Positions 8,882-21,861 are shown, numbered from the stretch's first letter. The stretch: DNA of 64,000 nt from Bryopsis sp. KO-2023 (GCA_030272585.1 BSYQ01000009.1:4650001-4714000), one strand, 5' to 3'. Translations and numbers: made by a program. The notes: generated from the letters alone by a model not told the origin.

Positions 8882-10032
8882 ATGTGGAACTCAGCTAGGC
8901 GCACCACCGCGGGGAAGCGGTCGGACGATCACGACGCTGCGTCGGTGGCTATGGAATATGGGGACGCTAAACTAGACGGGGATATGGCTCGCGAGGATGA
9001 CCTCGCTCCTGAGATTTTGGACATTCGACCGTTCTGCATCCCTGCTCACAGAAAGGAAGAAGTCCAGGTGGTGGTACGGCTGCTGGTCAGCATTTTTCGT
9101 CCAGCGCCTTCGCGGCTGCTGGTGCTGCACAGCGGAGAGGTGTTGCACGAGAAGGCTCTATCTGGACAGGAAGACAGCGTGACGTGAGATGCAGACCCCC
9201 TTCGCTCATCATTCCTTATCACTCTTTCTTTCTTCTTTCCCCTCCCCCCCCCCTTGTTGTCTTTTCTTCCCTAGAAGCTGAAGTCAACCACTCCTCGAAA
9301 TCCCCCCCTGCACTGTTTTCTTTACAACCCAACACACATAAATTCAAGGATTTCTGTCCTGTCCTGTCTCAAGTTATATGTTTTAATAACCTGATGAATA
9401 AAACCTTGGCGGGAAGGAGGAATATCAAACATTATTTTTGTTGTTGTTTTTGGCAGAATCCCTTTGCTGAACTGTCCTCCTGGAGTTATTAACGTTGTAG
9501 TGATTGCGGAGACACCAGCTTCACCCGTCACTGATGATGATGAGACGGTGACTGCCGACGACATTGAGTGGGAATCCAGTTTCTGCGAGGTATCATTATT
9601 ATCAACAGAGCTTTCCCCCCCACACTTTTCTTCTTCTTTTTCACTCTTCCACCCCCCCCTTTTTGAAAAAGAATGAAAGAAAACTGTGAATAAATGTAAA
9701 AATCTGATAATCTCCCTTTTACTAATTTTGTTGACTTGGTGTCGTCGTTCTTCGATCTATACCCAGCTCTACCAAACTTTGAATATTGTTGGTGGTTTTT
9801 TAAATATCTCCAAAAAGGCCAATCTAGAAAAAAAAAACAGAAACAAAACGACGAGTCTGGGGTGTGGTCAATTCGTCGGGAAAATATTGGTCAAGCAAAT
9901 ATGTTCAGAAATGTCGTGCGGTGATGGGAGGAATCTGTTTTTGGTGTTTGGGTTGGATGGAGAGCCAATCCTTGTTTTTGGTGGTTTAATGCTAAAAAAA
10001 AAAAGCAATCTGGGGGGTGAGATATTGATGGG

Positions 10033-10069
<37 letters not shown>

Positions 10070-12310
10070 GGGGGGGATGTAGAAAAGCCGGGTGCATATC
10101 TCTTCTGTTGGCCCCCTGCCGGTTCTGCCGAAGGATTCGGCCAAGGAAATGATGGACCTTTTCGACTCCCAAGTTGAAGTGGCCAAGGAAAACCTCGTGC
10201 CAATAAACGATGATAAGCACTATTTGTTGGGCAGAGGGCACGTTTTCACGGCCGCACAGAAAAGCGGCATCGAGAAAATGCTTTGGCACGATTGCTTCAG
10301 GCAGGTCATCCAACAGTGGGGTGTCGATTGTAAATCGATCCAGGACTTGAAAAAAGAAGGGGGGAAAAAATATGTTCCGAGCTGTGTTTGGGTTTTCATG
10401 CCAGTTTCTTTAAGAGTTATTGAAGTCTGAAAAGGAATTTTGCCATGTGGCGAAAGCGTAACACAGACGGCCAATCACTCAGTTCTGAATGGAATTCATG
10501 GACTGGGGGAGTGGATCCTCCGTTGGCAGCAGCTTCAGTAACTATTTATTTATTTGTTTGTTTGTGTCGCTGAGGGGGTTGTATGTTTTTCTGGACGATG
10601 ATAATGCAGGCCTCTTGCCGATGACCTGGACTTCCTCTTGAATAACGTCACTCCTCGTGACCTTAGTGACAAGTCTTTGAACAGTGTGGAAGAAGAATCC
10701 CGACCGTTCGGAATCGACGAAACGAAGAGACTCTTGGTCAGTCTGACGGAATTCTTCATCAAATGCAGCGCCTTTCACACCATGTCGTTCGTACTGAACC
10801 TATGTGCCGAGAAAGGTTTCGTTTTCGACATGAATCTCACTCCGGAGGGGTTGGCGAAAGCCCGCTTGTCGTCCGAAGGCACCGTTTGTGACGAACAGGT
10901 CGAATGCAATCCGGAAAGAAAGGGGACGCCGGGTGTGTTCATGAACTACAGCTCGGACGTCATGAACGAGGAACAAGTTGAGCTGGGTATACCAGAAGAA
11001 ACGTTTCAAAACGAGAAAAGAAACTTCCCTAGTTCTCTTTTGACCACCACCACCACCACCACCGCCGCCACCACGAAACTGGAGCCCAAGCGCGACTTGG
11101 ATGATGATGGTTTCAAAATTTGGGAAATGATTTCGCCTGATATCGGGTCGAAGCCTGGAGAAAGTCCAGGTCTGGTGTTGCAAGGTTTGTCGGAAGTTGC
11201 TGCTAGTATGGATGCTCTAGGCCCTACCAGCAATGAACCCTCCTTTCAGTCAGACTCTGAGGCTGCTTGCAGCAAAAAAGAGGGAAAATCGGTTGGAGGT
11301 GGTGGTGGTGATTACCCACCCCCTCTTATTGCCCCGAGTTTTGCCGAAGCGCTCCTCTCCACGGAAAACACTTCACTGTCTATGGCGGTGTCCACTATGT
11401 TAGTTAGTTGCTGGTTGTATCTGGTTTGGGGCGAATGGGGAATTGTTTTCCGAACAATGGCTGGCGTCGTTTCACTGGTGGCAGGGATATTTTGGATGAA
11501 AGGGGTGAGGTTCAAATACCGCACCCACCTGGTGTGGATTTCCAGGATATGTCTGATTACGATGTTGGTTGGAAATGGAGCGGGATGGTTTCGATGTCCC
11601 TGTATATGCAACAATAGCAAGGAGGAAGAGTGTATAGGGGGGGTGCTACAGTCGCTGTTTTGGCTTTTCACTTCAGCCTCCGGAGATCAGGTAAAAAATT
11701 TGCTGGCAAGTTCCATCTGAGTTTTGTTTCGCTGATAAGGTCGCAATTTCCCGTCCCACCCCTTTTCTTAAAATCACTATATTCCTCATCCACATGATTT
11801 TGAAATCAGCAAAAACAATCCTCACCCCTCGACCGAAAATCTGTGGTGGAAGGGGCAATGTTTTATATAGAGGGTGTTACATTAAGGGTAGAAAGCTCCG
11901 ATGTTTATACCCTAATGAAGCTATGATTGTCGATTTTATTCCTGACCATCCGTGGATAAAAATCGTGTCTGTCATGCAAATGAGTGACATGAACCCTCAA
12001 GTGTTTTTTTTTTTTCCCCGAACCATTGTAGGTGCGAATAGCCAGGCAAATGGGTCTACTGGCGGTGGAGGCTCTGGCTTTCTTCTACTCAATGTCGAAA
12101 CAAACGCCGGGGTGTAACAAGATTTCGATCGTAGGATTGGTTTTGTTTGGAGAGGTGATTTCCTTGATGCTTAGCTTGGATGAATTCAGTCGTGCGATGG
12201 AGGGGGATGTGCGAAACCCGAAAAATGTGGCGGACATGGGCTCTGCCTGTTGCTCCAGTCAGTCTGTCAGTCGATTTGACCTAGGAGGTCGAAAATCGAA
12301 GTCTGAGTGA
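8882..12310 (+). CDS. Unrecognised protein with C-terminal multi-pass membrane domain
   Basis: Five exons are proposed: 8882-9183, 9457-9589, 10083-10315, 10610-11690 and 12032-12310. Phases agree at every junction, giving 675 residues; the end of exon 3 is the least certain. The N-terminal ~440 residues are soluble, acidic and Ser/Thr-rich, with a Thr run coded by (ACC)n near 11041. From about residue 480 there are four to five hydrophobic segments: two close together before a K-G-x-R-F-K-Y loop, a third ending G-N-G-A-G-W, and the last two encoded around and after the final intron. There is no signal peptide. I do not recognise the family; an organelle or plasma membrane protein is possible. 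An intron carries a (GT)n tract (10035-10066). Confidence 0.65.
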
Positions 12311-15300
12311 TGAAAAAAAAACAAAAACATATCGAATCCACATGCAGAATGTGCGAGTTTTTTTTGTTTTCTTGGAGTTTTTTTTTTCTCGCCTTCTTTT
12401 CGTTGTTCTCTTTCGCCTTTCTGTTTTTTTCTTTTTCTTTTTTTTTTTTTGGGGGGGGGGGAGGGGGAATGTGATTTGCGCAAGAAAGAGGTGAAGGAAG
12501 GATGGTTTGAAAAAGGAAAAGAAAAAGGGAGAAAAAAAGCAATGAAGCAAAGGGCAGTTGGAAATTGAGAATGATTTTTCTCGCTGGGGTGAGTCAACCA
12601 GCCAGGGGGGTTGGGAAAAAAACTTTGGGCCGATTGAGAGGGGGTGGGGAGGGAAACCGCCAAACAAACAAAGAAACTCGAAAACACTCTCGTTCAAATG
12701 CAAGACTCGTATATGTGATTTATTATTCAGGATAGCGTTTTTTTTCCACTGTCAGACTGAGAAGCACTGTCGGATTGGAAAAGGGGGGGAAGTTTTGGGC
12801 TCGACGTAGTAGGTTTTCAACTTCCTTTACAGTCAGGGCAAAAGATTGAGGGTTATTTGTCTCTCTTTTCTTTTCTTTTTTTTTTTCGTTTTTTTTATCA
12901 AATCGACCCTGTCCGCTGTAAATATGTGCTTTTTCATTTGCTATTGGTTGGGTTTTTTGTTATTGCATATGCGAATTACCCTGTTGGATATATTTTCAAC
13001 CACGAGAAAAAGAAAAACAAAAAAAACAAAAAAAAAACGAAGAAACATTTGAAGGGACGAACACCGAAAATGAAGTTTGAGGGGAAAAAGAAAAAGCAAG
13101 GGGGAAAGAAGAAGATTTTTACATGTTTCTGTGAGGTTAGTCGGAGGCTTTTTTTTGGGGGGGGGGGGGAAGAAAAGGGAGAGATTTTCCAGGAAAGAAA
13201 AAAGGAAAAATCATTATAAAAAAAAAAAGAAAAAGAAAAGAACAAGTAGCCTATTTTTAGGGGACAAAAAAAAGAAAGCAGGGTTAGTTTTGGCGAATTT
13301 TGAAGCCTTGTGTTAGTTTGAAACGAAGTAGCAACTGGTGTGGTTGTTTTAAGAAGGGAAACGAAACTTCGGGATTGGGGTTTTAAGAAGAAGAAGAAAA
13401 GAAGCAAAAGTCAAATATGCTATGAAGGGGGAAAAGAGAGAGAAAAGGAAAAAAAAAAGAACATGAAGGAACCATCTAGAATTTGCGAAAAAAAAAAGGG
13501 GGGTAAGGGGGGTTTGGGGGAAGAAGGGGATTTTGTGGGTGTGCGTCTGTGGAATTCCCCTGCCCAGCTCTTTCCCATCCCCCTTTTTGGAAAAAAAAAA
13601 GAGTTGCATTTAAAAAAAAGAGTGAGAATAATGGAAGTGTGATATATATCTTTATTCAAAAATCTATTCACGTAGTAGCATCTTTAAAAAAAAGAAAAAC
13701 AGGAAGAAGAAGAAAAAGAAAATGATGTCTCTGTTCTTTTTTTTAACTGGGTGTGTTTCGCCGCACGCACACACCCACACCCACATAGAATCTTACAGAC
13801 AAAAAAAAGAAAAAAAAGAAAACAAGCTGGGAAAAAAATGGAAAGGAAAAAGGAACCTTTTTTTTCCTTAAATTTAATTGTTTTTGGGGTTTTTTTCTCC
13901 CCCCCCCCCCCTCCTTTGTGTTTTTTTTTTAATTTTCCTCCAGAGGGTGGTTGAGGCGCGAAAGGAAGAAAAAAAAGCAGAAAAAGAGAAAAAAACATCT
14001 TGGGATGATTTTTTTCATGTATCAGTTAGCTACAGTGCAAAAGAAAAAACGAAAACGAAAAAAAAAAAAAAAAAAGCTTGCGTGGGGGATAGGTTGGTTT
14101 TTCCTTGCCTGGCCAAGACAAAATTCAAGCGAGGTTCTTTGTGTTGATTTTGCGGGAGGGAAGGGGGAAGAGGATTTTGGGTGAGTTCCAAAAGATCAAT
14201 TATCTAACGGAAAGAAAAGGAACGTTTTTATTTCTCTTCTCTATTTATGAGATTTGCAAAATCAACTGTGGAGCTCTCTACGTAGTTATCGGGGGGGGAT
14301 TTGTTTGCTGGGGGAAAAAAAACTGCCTTTCCCATTCCGTACATCGCACTTCTCTACATTGGTCAGTCAGTCTGTCTGGGGGTTTAGCTCGATGGCTGTT
14401 TCAATATCGGCATTTTGGCTCGCGGCGTGCACACAGTAAGGGATGTATTTTCAGCAGGAATTTTCAATTCATTTCAAACCAGTGTTCTTGCTGTTGTTGT
14501 CGTCAGACATAGGGGATTTAACGGAGCAAAAGGTTGGGAGGGGGGGGGGGGAACGAGAGTGGGTTGAAAGCAGGGAAATGTTGTGGAGGGGGTGTGATGC
14601 TGCTTGTCAAGACAAGCTGTCCCCTCTTTTTGGTCCTGTGTGTTTTTACTTCTGCTAAACGATATGAGTGTTTGAATGCGCGAGTCGACAGAAAACAGAG
14701 AACTTGAAGGATTGTGTGTTTTGTTGTGTGGGCGGAAGGGGGGGGGTAAAGAAAAACTGAACAAGGAAAAGGAGAGAAAAAAAAAAAGAATAGAAAGGTA
14801 AAAAGAAAACAGAAAGGAAAAAAAAACGAAGGATGGAAGAGAGGTGGTCAATGGGATATTTGGAAAAAAAAAACACTACCAAGAAAAATGCTTTCAAAGA
14901 GACGAGGGCGATCCAAGCTAAAAAGGAAAAAGAATTGAGAACAGGAATGCATTACAGGCAACATTTTTTTTTGTTTTTTTTTTTCGACTGAAAAAATAGG
15001 GGTGGGGGTGGGGGGAGCAAAAAATGAGGTCAGATGGATTAGAAAAAAGAAAAAAGAAAAAAACGAGGAATGGAAAGTCTATGTTTTTTCTCTTTTCTGT
15101 TTTTTTTGTTTCTGCTTTCGCTTTCGCTTTTCTTTTTTCTTTTTTCGAATACTCTTTGCTTTTTTTTTTTTTTTTGAATGACATCATTTTTTGTCTTATC
15201 TCTTGGAGAGAAAAAAAAAAGAAGGAAAAGAAAAAAAAGGATTTCGAAGGGGGGAAGGGGAAGGGGCATCCTTTTCCTGTGGAAACGATAAAATTCACAA

Positions 15301-16930
15301 GCAAGCAAAAAAGCAAAAGGCAGTTTTTAGGGTTGGGAGGGAGAAAAGGTTTTGTCCTAACCTCTTTGTTGTTGTTTTTGTTGTTTTTTTTAAATACACT
15401 TATTGATAATATCAGTACTTTTACTTTCAGAGGTCGCATGAAAGTCAACAACATCACGAGGATATTTATTGATAAATTCCTTTTTTTTTGTGGGTGTTAA
15501 TACATATATATAGAGTGTGCGTGTGTGTGTGTTTTTTTTTTCTTTTTTTCTTTTTGCGAGGAGGGGGGTGGAAAAAAAACAACAAAAACACCAGTGGGTT
15601 TAAAAATGAAACAAGAAAATGATGGTTTTAAATGGTGCATGTAGGGATGTTTGGAAAAAAAAAGAGAGAGAGAGACACTGAGAAAGAGTGAGAGGAAAAA
15701 AAATGTGCATTATGTTTCTTTTTGTTTCGGCTATGTTGATTGTAAATGTACATTTACGGGGTTGAGGCAAAAGTCGGCGGGGTGCTCCCCTTTTGAAACA
15801 AAAAAAAAAGAAAAAAAAAAGAAGAAGAAGAAGAAGCAACCTGATTTATATATCATATCTTTTGTTTTTTTGCAATATGTTGCATGTTTGATGGAGGGGG
15901 CAATTTGGGGGGGGGGGGCAGGGGGGAGGAAAAAAAAAAAAACATCTCGTTCAAAACTTGTTAAGGGGGTTTTGTTTCTTTGTTTCATGTGATGGTTGGG
16001 TTTTTTTTTCTTTTTTCTTTTCTGATTGACCTGAAGAGACAAGGGAGTGTTTTGTTGGGGAGGGAAGATAATGCAAGCAAAAGGCCAGGGATTTGAAAAG
16101 GGAAAAAAAATATACATATATAGAAAAAACAGTATAAAAAATCAAAAAAAAAGCTCACTAAAGAAATGCAATAGGGAGCAAATAAACCTGCTGTCCAGTG
16201 AGGAATGGGAGGACAGTTTCTCGACGAAACAGAGGGTTTCTTTAAACCACCCTTTTGGTTGAATATTCTGAGGTGGAAGAGGGGGGCGGTTGGGGGGGAT
16301 GTTTTTTTTTGGGAGAATGGGGGGTTGCCTCTCTTATTTTCATCTTGTAAAGCGCATTGTGTTTCGCTGTTGTGGTGCCAAACAAATAAGGTCATTTTAG
16401 AAAAAAAAAATATAAGGAAAAGAAAAGAAAAGAACTGGCAGATTATTGGGGGAAAAAAGACCGAAAGATGCTGTGAAAAGAGGGGGTGGGTTGGTGCAAT
16501 GTTCCTCTCGCAAGACATTTCCTTGTAAAGTTGTGATTTAAATCCTTGGAATATAATGACTGGCTCGCCCCTCCCCTCCTATATACGCCCACAGCCGCCC
16601 TTCCTTTCAATTGATTTATTTTTAAAAAAGTGAAAAATTTAGGAAGTGGCGGGAAATACGACGGTTTCTCTCCAAGCCTACCTGCTGGTTTCCTCAGCTC
16701 ATTTATAATATATATATATTATATTTCTCAATTCAAAAAATCAAGTGATTTTTCGACCCCGGCCACAACAGATTCTCCCCACCATCCAAACTAATGTCCT
16801 TGTCGATGCGGCTGCCCTTCCCTTTGGAAAACGCATCACCATTCAAATTGCCAGCCTTCCGGGATTTTTTTTTGAAACAGCTCAACCATTTTGCAACTCT
16901 CTCTCTCTGCCCGATTTGAACAGAAGCTTC
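12311..16930. other. 4.6-kb gene-poor tract rich in homopolymers
   Basis: Between the membrane-protein stop and the next start codon the sequence is dominated by runs of A, T and G (A and G runs of 8-14 on the plus strand are common, C runs rare) with short AT repeats. Frames open here translate to Lys/Phe-rich low complexity only. It probably holds the 3' end of the first gene, the promoter of the next and non-coding DNA; a non-coding transcript cannot be excluded. An AT-rich TATATATATATTATAT stretch sits near 16706-16722, upstream of the next gene. Confidence 0.5.
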
Positions 16931-19384
16931 ATGAGCAGCGTCCAGCGGCAACCCAACGGCAACGCGCCGCCGAACATCTCGCAGGATTGCTTCAGTTTTC
17001 TGTTTTCCCGTGTCGGGAAGGACGAAGACCACGTCGCTGAGGACGATCGACCATACGTTCTCCAGATAACAGGCAAGCCAGGAATGAATTACCGTGATTC
17101 TCTGCCAGATTTTCTGCCACCCTTCTCCATTTTCCGCTTCGGAGTTTTGTTAGCGAACAACGCATGGACGAACAACGTCAATTCGCTGATTCGGCGAAGT
17201 AAAAAAGCAAATGGGTTGTGTGTGCAGAGAGTTTCAGCGATTCGATTTCGACCCGATGGAATGGATACCTCGAGGAGGTCATGCTGGTGTTGGTTCACGA
17301 CTGCAAGCACTGGATGTATGCATGCGTCCCGCATGATGATCGTCGAGCGACCTCCTTGAACGCCGGCACCTATCTCTCCGTCGGCTTGCTGCGGATCATG
17401 GAGTATATGCCAGGGAAAACGTGGGTTTGCGCCGACCATCCCTGGAATTCGAGTTTCTCTTATAGCTGGATATTCCACCTTAAAACCGAATTGCAAATCC
17501 GCTCCTCGTTTTCACACGAGAACGTTTTCTGTTCAGCGTTTTCCTTTTTTGGTCGAACGAACCCACTTTCTGAACGCATCCCTCAAACTAAGGATTGAAT
17601 AGCGCGTGCTGATCGCCTCTGTTGAGACATTCTTGTGGGGTTGTGGGTTCCTTGCAGGTGCATTCTGTTGAAAGACTTCGAAGTGATCTGGTCGGAGAAG
17701 CCGAGCAAGCGCCCCAGCTTTCCGGTCGACATAAGCAAGTTGAAACCCCCTTCGCATGGCATCGTGGATCAACAGCACAAGAAACCAAACGGCGCTGCGT
17801 CAAGAATAACGACGAACGCCACGCCAAACTCCGTTGTCCCCACAGGATTCCAGTTCAGAGACTGCACCATTTTGCCAAGGAACCCGCCGACCGCGCAACA
17901 AAAGCTGACTCGATCGCCGACCAAGAATGACGCCAACGCCAACAACAGCAAGAGCAAACGCATCCTCTTGCAGCAGCCCGTTCAAACGCGCAGCTATTTC
18001 ACGCAAGCGGAGGTGATCGACAGGGCAAGGCTCGCTGATGGGTCATGCGCGGGGAGCGATCGAAGTCAGCGGTATGGGGGGGGGCACCCCTTGCAAGATA
18101 GGATGAACAGATGCCCAGAGGGATTCCAGCCGCAACACCAACGGCAGCATCAGCACAACAATCGAGTGCGGCCCGACATGAGGAATTACGAGCAGCAGCA
18201 GAAGGAAGCTTGGATGCGAGCAAATCAGACGCATTTTCGCCAGGTAAAAATTAAGTTTTTTTATTATTTCAATACCTAGTTTCAGATCGATGCCTTGAGT
18301 TTTTTAAGCAACTCCAGCATTTCGAAAAGGATGATTCAAAAAAGATGCCTTCAGCAACTCCAGCTTTTCGAAAAGGATGGTTCAAAAAAGACGATTTTTT
18401 CACTGTGAAACAGTGGGAAGTAATGCTCAAACAGTGATTCGAGCTAACAGTTGCAAGGAATCATTGAATGCCATATTCTCGCACCTCTTTTTTTCCCCCA
18501 TTCTGAAGCAGGAGAACCCGGAGGACACCAGATGGAAATACAATTATGTTGGGAGTATCAGGTCAGGTGCTCCGAATGGGGTGCATGATCGCCAAACCAA
18601 GAAGAAGCCGAAAAAGCCGAAATTCCCGATGTGCTGCATGACTAATGAAGAGATGGCCATGAATTATTGGAGATCACGCCCTACCCCCACAGCCATGCAT
18701 CCTCCATCCCACATTCCTCAACCTCCAAAAATTCCGCCACCGAAACCGATAGTGCTGGACCCCCACACAGGAAGGCCTATCAACGCTCCGTACGCAGTTC
18801 CTAATCCACCCCCACATGCATTCCAGGCGAACTGGCACCAGAATCAGATCATCAATGAGCAGCTCCATCCATCAACGTACATGCATGGAATGAAGTCCTA
18901 TGTGGAGCCAGTTTACAGCCAGCATGTCCAATTCTGCGGACATTCCAGCCAGAATGTCGATCGACGGAGTGCTGGAGCAGTGGAGGAGGTGCCGTTGAGA
19001 AACCCAGGGCAATTGGTGCAAAATGTGGGAAATGATAACTCGAATGTCGGGGATGGTTGCGGAGATGGGGGTGCATGGAATCTGGGAAATATCGGGTTTT
19101 TGAATCAAGGCAATATGTCTGGGGCAGCTGCTGTTCCGGACTGGAATGAGTGTCAGGGGGCTGTGGAGTATCAGGTTGCTGCCCAAGGATGCTCAGTTCC
19201 AATTCATGGCAGTGGAGAGAAGCCAAATGCTGCACTTGAAATGGTAATTGATGGTAATGGGAAGAAGTGGGGGGGGGGAGGGGGGTGTTATCAACACAAC
19301 GATCAGGGTGTGAAAAAGAGAATCTATGTTGGAGCCCTGCCAAGACAATCTAGACCACCTCCAGATTGCAAAATGCAGAAATAG
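16931..19384 (+). CDS. Protein with RPA70N-like OB fold and long N/P/Q-rich tail
   Basis: Four exons: 16931-17093, 17228-17420, 17658-18243 and 18512-19384. Phases fit and the product is 604 residues. Residues ~15-130 resemble the N-terminal OB fold of replication protein A subunit 1: a Y-V-L-Q-I-T-G-K start, a strand V-L-V-H-D, an L-x-A-G-x-Y-L-x-V-G-x-L-R-I helix-strand and a closing I-L-L-K-D-F-E-V-I strand. That domain usually binds partner proteins in DNA repair and replication. The remaining ~470 residues are low complexity, rich in Asn, Pro, Gln and His, with no further OB folds, so this is not RPA1 itself. The OB-fold call is from memory of the family pattern. A second, 29-bp intron reading is possible near 17199. 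Confidence 0.5.
18292..18395 (+). repeat. Imperfect tandem duplication in an intron
   Basis: Two copies of a ~50-bp unit containing AGCAACTCCAG, TTTCGAAAAGGATG and TTCAAAAAAGA lie in the last intron of the OB-fold gene. Confidence 0.7.
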
Positions 19385-19702
19385 TTGATGGTGGGAGGGG
19401 AAAAACACGGGCAAAATGGATGCTTCTGTAGGAGATGACTAAAATTGCTATGGGGATGGATGTTGAGGGATTTTGTCAGCAACCATCAACTCATCACCAG
19501 TTTTGACAAAGTCATCCCAGGCCCCAACACAAGCAAATCACAATGTCTAAGTCTGGGAGAGGATCTGCAGAAAACTGATGAAATAATTGCTTCCGTTTTC
19601 AACTGGGAGAGGATCTGCAGAAAACTGATGAAATTATTGCTTCCATTTTTATCTCACTTCTTGCTGTTTTTTTTACTTTTTTTAGTTTTTGTGTTCTGGC
19701 AG
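19385..19702 (+). other. Gap after the OB-fold gene with a 49-bp tandem duplication
   Basis: No gene is called. A 49-bp unit, CTGGGAGAGGATCTGCAGAA onwards, occurs twice head to tail at about 19552-19650 with a few differences. Its length is not a multiple of three, which argues against it being coding. Confidence 0.6.
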
Positions 19703-20446
19703 GAACAAGCAGTTTTTGGTAGGACCCAAAAAGCTAACAAACAGGTGGAAAACAAGAACATAATGGTGCCTGCTCCTAGAGTGCCGAAGCAAATTGAATC
19801 AAGCGAAAGCCACCCATCACCGGTTTCTGGATCCATTGGTGCAAGGTATTATACATACCCTCAAATGAAGCAATGCATGCATTTGATGGATTCCCTCAAA
19901 TGGGGTGTGCTGGAAATGCTGGATGAATTAATAGATGTTTTAGATCTGGCGGTTTCCAACTGGCTTGTTTATGAGAGAACCCTGCAGAATTGAGTGTTTC
20001 ATCATAATCCAGCATAGGGCATTTGAATATTGCACACCGTGGTTCGGCCGGCAGTCGATTGTTGCATGTGCAGGTTCCTTGGAAATTCTGGAGGTGTATC
20101 GAAATGCAGTTATTTTTGTAAATCTAGGTATGGACCGATAACTCGACCTGATGTGGAAAATTCGGAATCCTCCAAAGAGGCGCAAGGAATTGCTCAAAAG
20201 AAGTCGGGAGGAGGAGCAGCTGTGGGAGGCAACCCAGGCAACCCGTTCCCCCGAACGCTGGCCTCTCCTCGGAACTGTCAGGATGACATTATGTTCGGAA
20301 GTTTTAGACCTGATTGTGAGAAATCCAAAGGCAAGGCCCCCATGGTGGAGTCGAAGGATGGATCAGGAGTCAGAGAAAAGAAAACGTCGAAAAAGATTGG
20401 GGCCAAACCACGTAGAACATGGAGCGATGTTGTTAAGGATAAATGA
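19703..20446 (+). CDS. Possible exons of a small or continuing gene
   Basis: Two open stretches follow good acceptors. 19703-19993 (after TTCTGGCAG) encodes ~95 residues with a hydrophobic-acidic end. About 20129-20446 (after AAATCTAG) encodes ~105 residues ending in a Lys-rich R-R-T-W-S-D-V-V-K-D-K before a stop. The donor linking them was not found with confidence. They may be 3' exons of the upstream OB-fold gene or a separate short gene. No domain recognised. Confidence 0.3.
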
Positions 20447-21861
20447 AGGTTTTGGAATGATTGTCCTGTTTTTTTCGGGATGACTTGTTTCTGTTTTTTT
20501 TGTTTTCAAAATTGGAGGAGGGGGAAGAAACGAGTACTAATAATGGAAAATGAATCCAGTCAGCTGAAAATTGCACAAGATGGAGAAGAGTGCGTGGAAG
20601 AATGATCAGTCGTTTGTTTCGTTCATATTTCCTTTTCTTTTTCTGGTGGAAAGGAGGGAGGGAGAAGATATTATTGTTGGAAAACATACATATATATAGT
20701 TAGAAATGGAAATGGAAAACAATTTACTAGGAAGGTCAGATCGTAAAAATTAAATTTGAGCGTCGGTTACTAAGGTCCATCACCTTACCACCATCTCACC
20801 AAGAACACCATGGTCGGCTTGACCACACACATATATGAATGTTTAATTTACATTAGGCAAACTTGCCCAACGAAGGCCATCCACAACGAGGTGATTTAGC
20901 CCCCCCCCCCATATATATATATTCATATCAAGGTTACTTCGGCTGTTTATTGTTCTACAAACAGCACATCGAAGCTTACAGAAAGACATGGCTGAATACA
21001 ACCGAGAAAAAGACTATATATATATATCTTTGCTACCAGTATCCGATCTGTACTAAAAATGAATGAATAAACAAATATTCTTATTCAATTGGGTCTGACA
21101 CAACGGAAGAGGAGAAGATCATTCATTGCCTTCATGGAAAAACATGCATGATCCAGAGAGTCTCATTCAAAATCATCTTGAGAAAAGAATAAAGTGCTTG
21201 CTTGCTATCCACACTAAATACATTCCTTCTTTTTTTCCTTTTTAACATTTCGATGTTGAGGACCATCGACACTTCACATCTCCGATCCACACAGCCTTTC
21301 ATGATTGGTGTCGCAATTACTCATCAATCGGTCAAGTCTTTTTGTCAGTTTTACAAATGCATCTTGTCCATCCGTGCCTTGTTAATACAGCGATAGGCCA
21401 ATACAACGATCCATCCTACCCATAACCACTTCTCATAAGGTAATTCTCTGACTAGGCTCCTTCCCTATTTGGGATCAGCTGGCTGGACTGGCTGCAAAGG
21501 GGCCGGAGATGTAGAAAGATTGCTTTCTTTAATCAAAATCGATATCCATCTCATCGTCACTGAACACAAAAACACAGAAAAAATAAGAATAATTGACCAC
21601 AGAAATATGTACGTGTTTGGAGATATATTAGCACCCAAAAAGACATAGAAAGCTTATTCCGACACCCCCCCACCCTCCCCAGAAAAAGACCCAGGACTTC
21701 AATGTGATGTAGTTGAGAATTCTATGCACCTGCCTGGATAAAACTATTGATCCAATGTTCAAATGAAACAAATAAATGAACGGAAGTGGGGGAATTCTTT
21801 TTGTAAAGGTGTTTCTTGTGTTCAACGTATAAAAATTGGAAATCAACTCAGCAAACGTTTG
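20447..21861. other. Intergenic region with dispersed repeat copy
   Basis: No coding frame is supported. It holds AT microsatellites (20687-20697, 20911-20921, 21016-21026) and one copy of a dispersed repeat at 20830-20902. Confidence 0.5.
20830..20902 (+). repeat. Dispersed repeat, copy 1
   Basis: A ~73-bp sequence (core TTTACATTAGGCAAACTTGC to GAGGTGATTTAGCCC) recurs inverted at 42883-42960 in a cycloartenol synthase intron. Both copies are bordered by AT-rich simple sequence. Only a few substitutions separate them. Confidence 0.8.

Noticed and set aside
14370..14440. D-arm-like TAGCTCGATGGC in the homopolymer tract
   Set aside because: No T-arm or acceptor pairing at the right distance.
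12857..15992. Long Lys/Phe-rich open frames on both strands
   Set aside because: They result from A- and T-runs; no domain, no splice context and equal openness on both strands.
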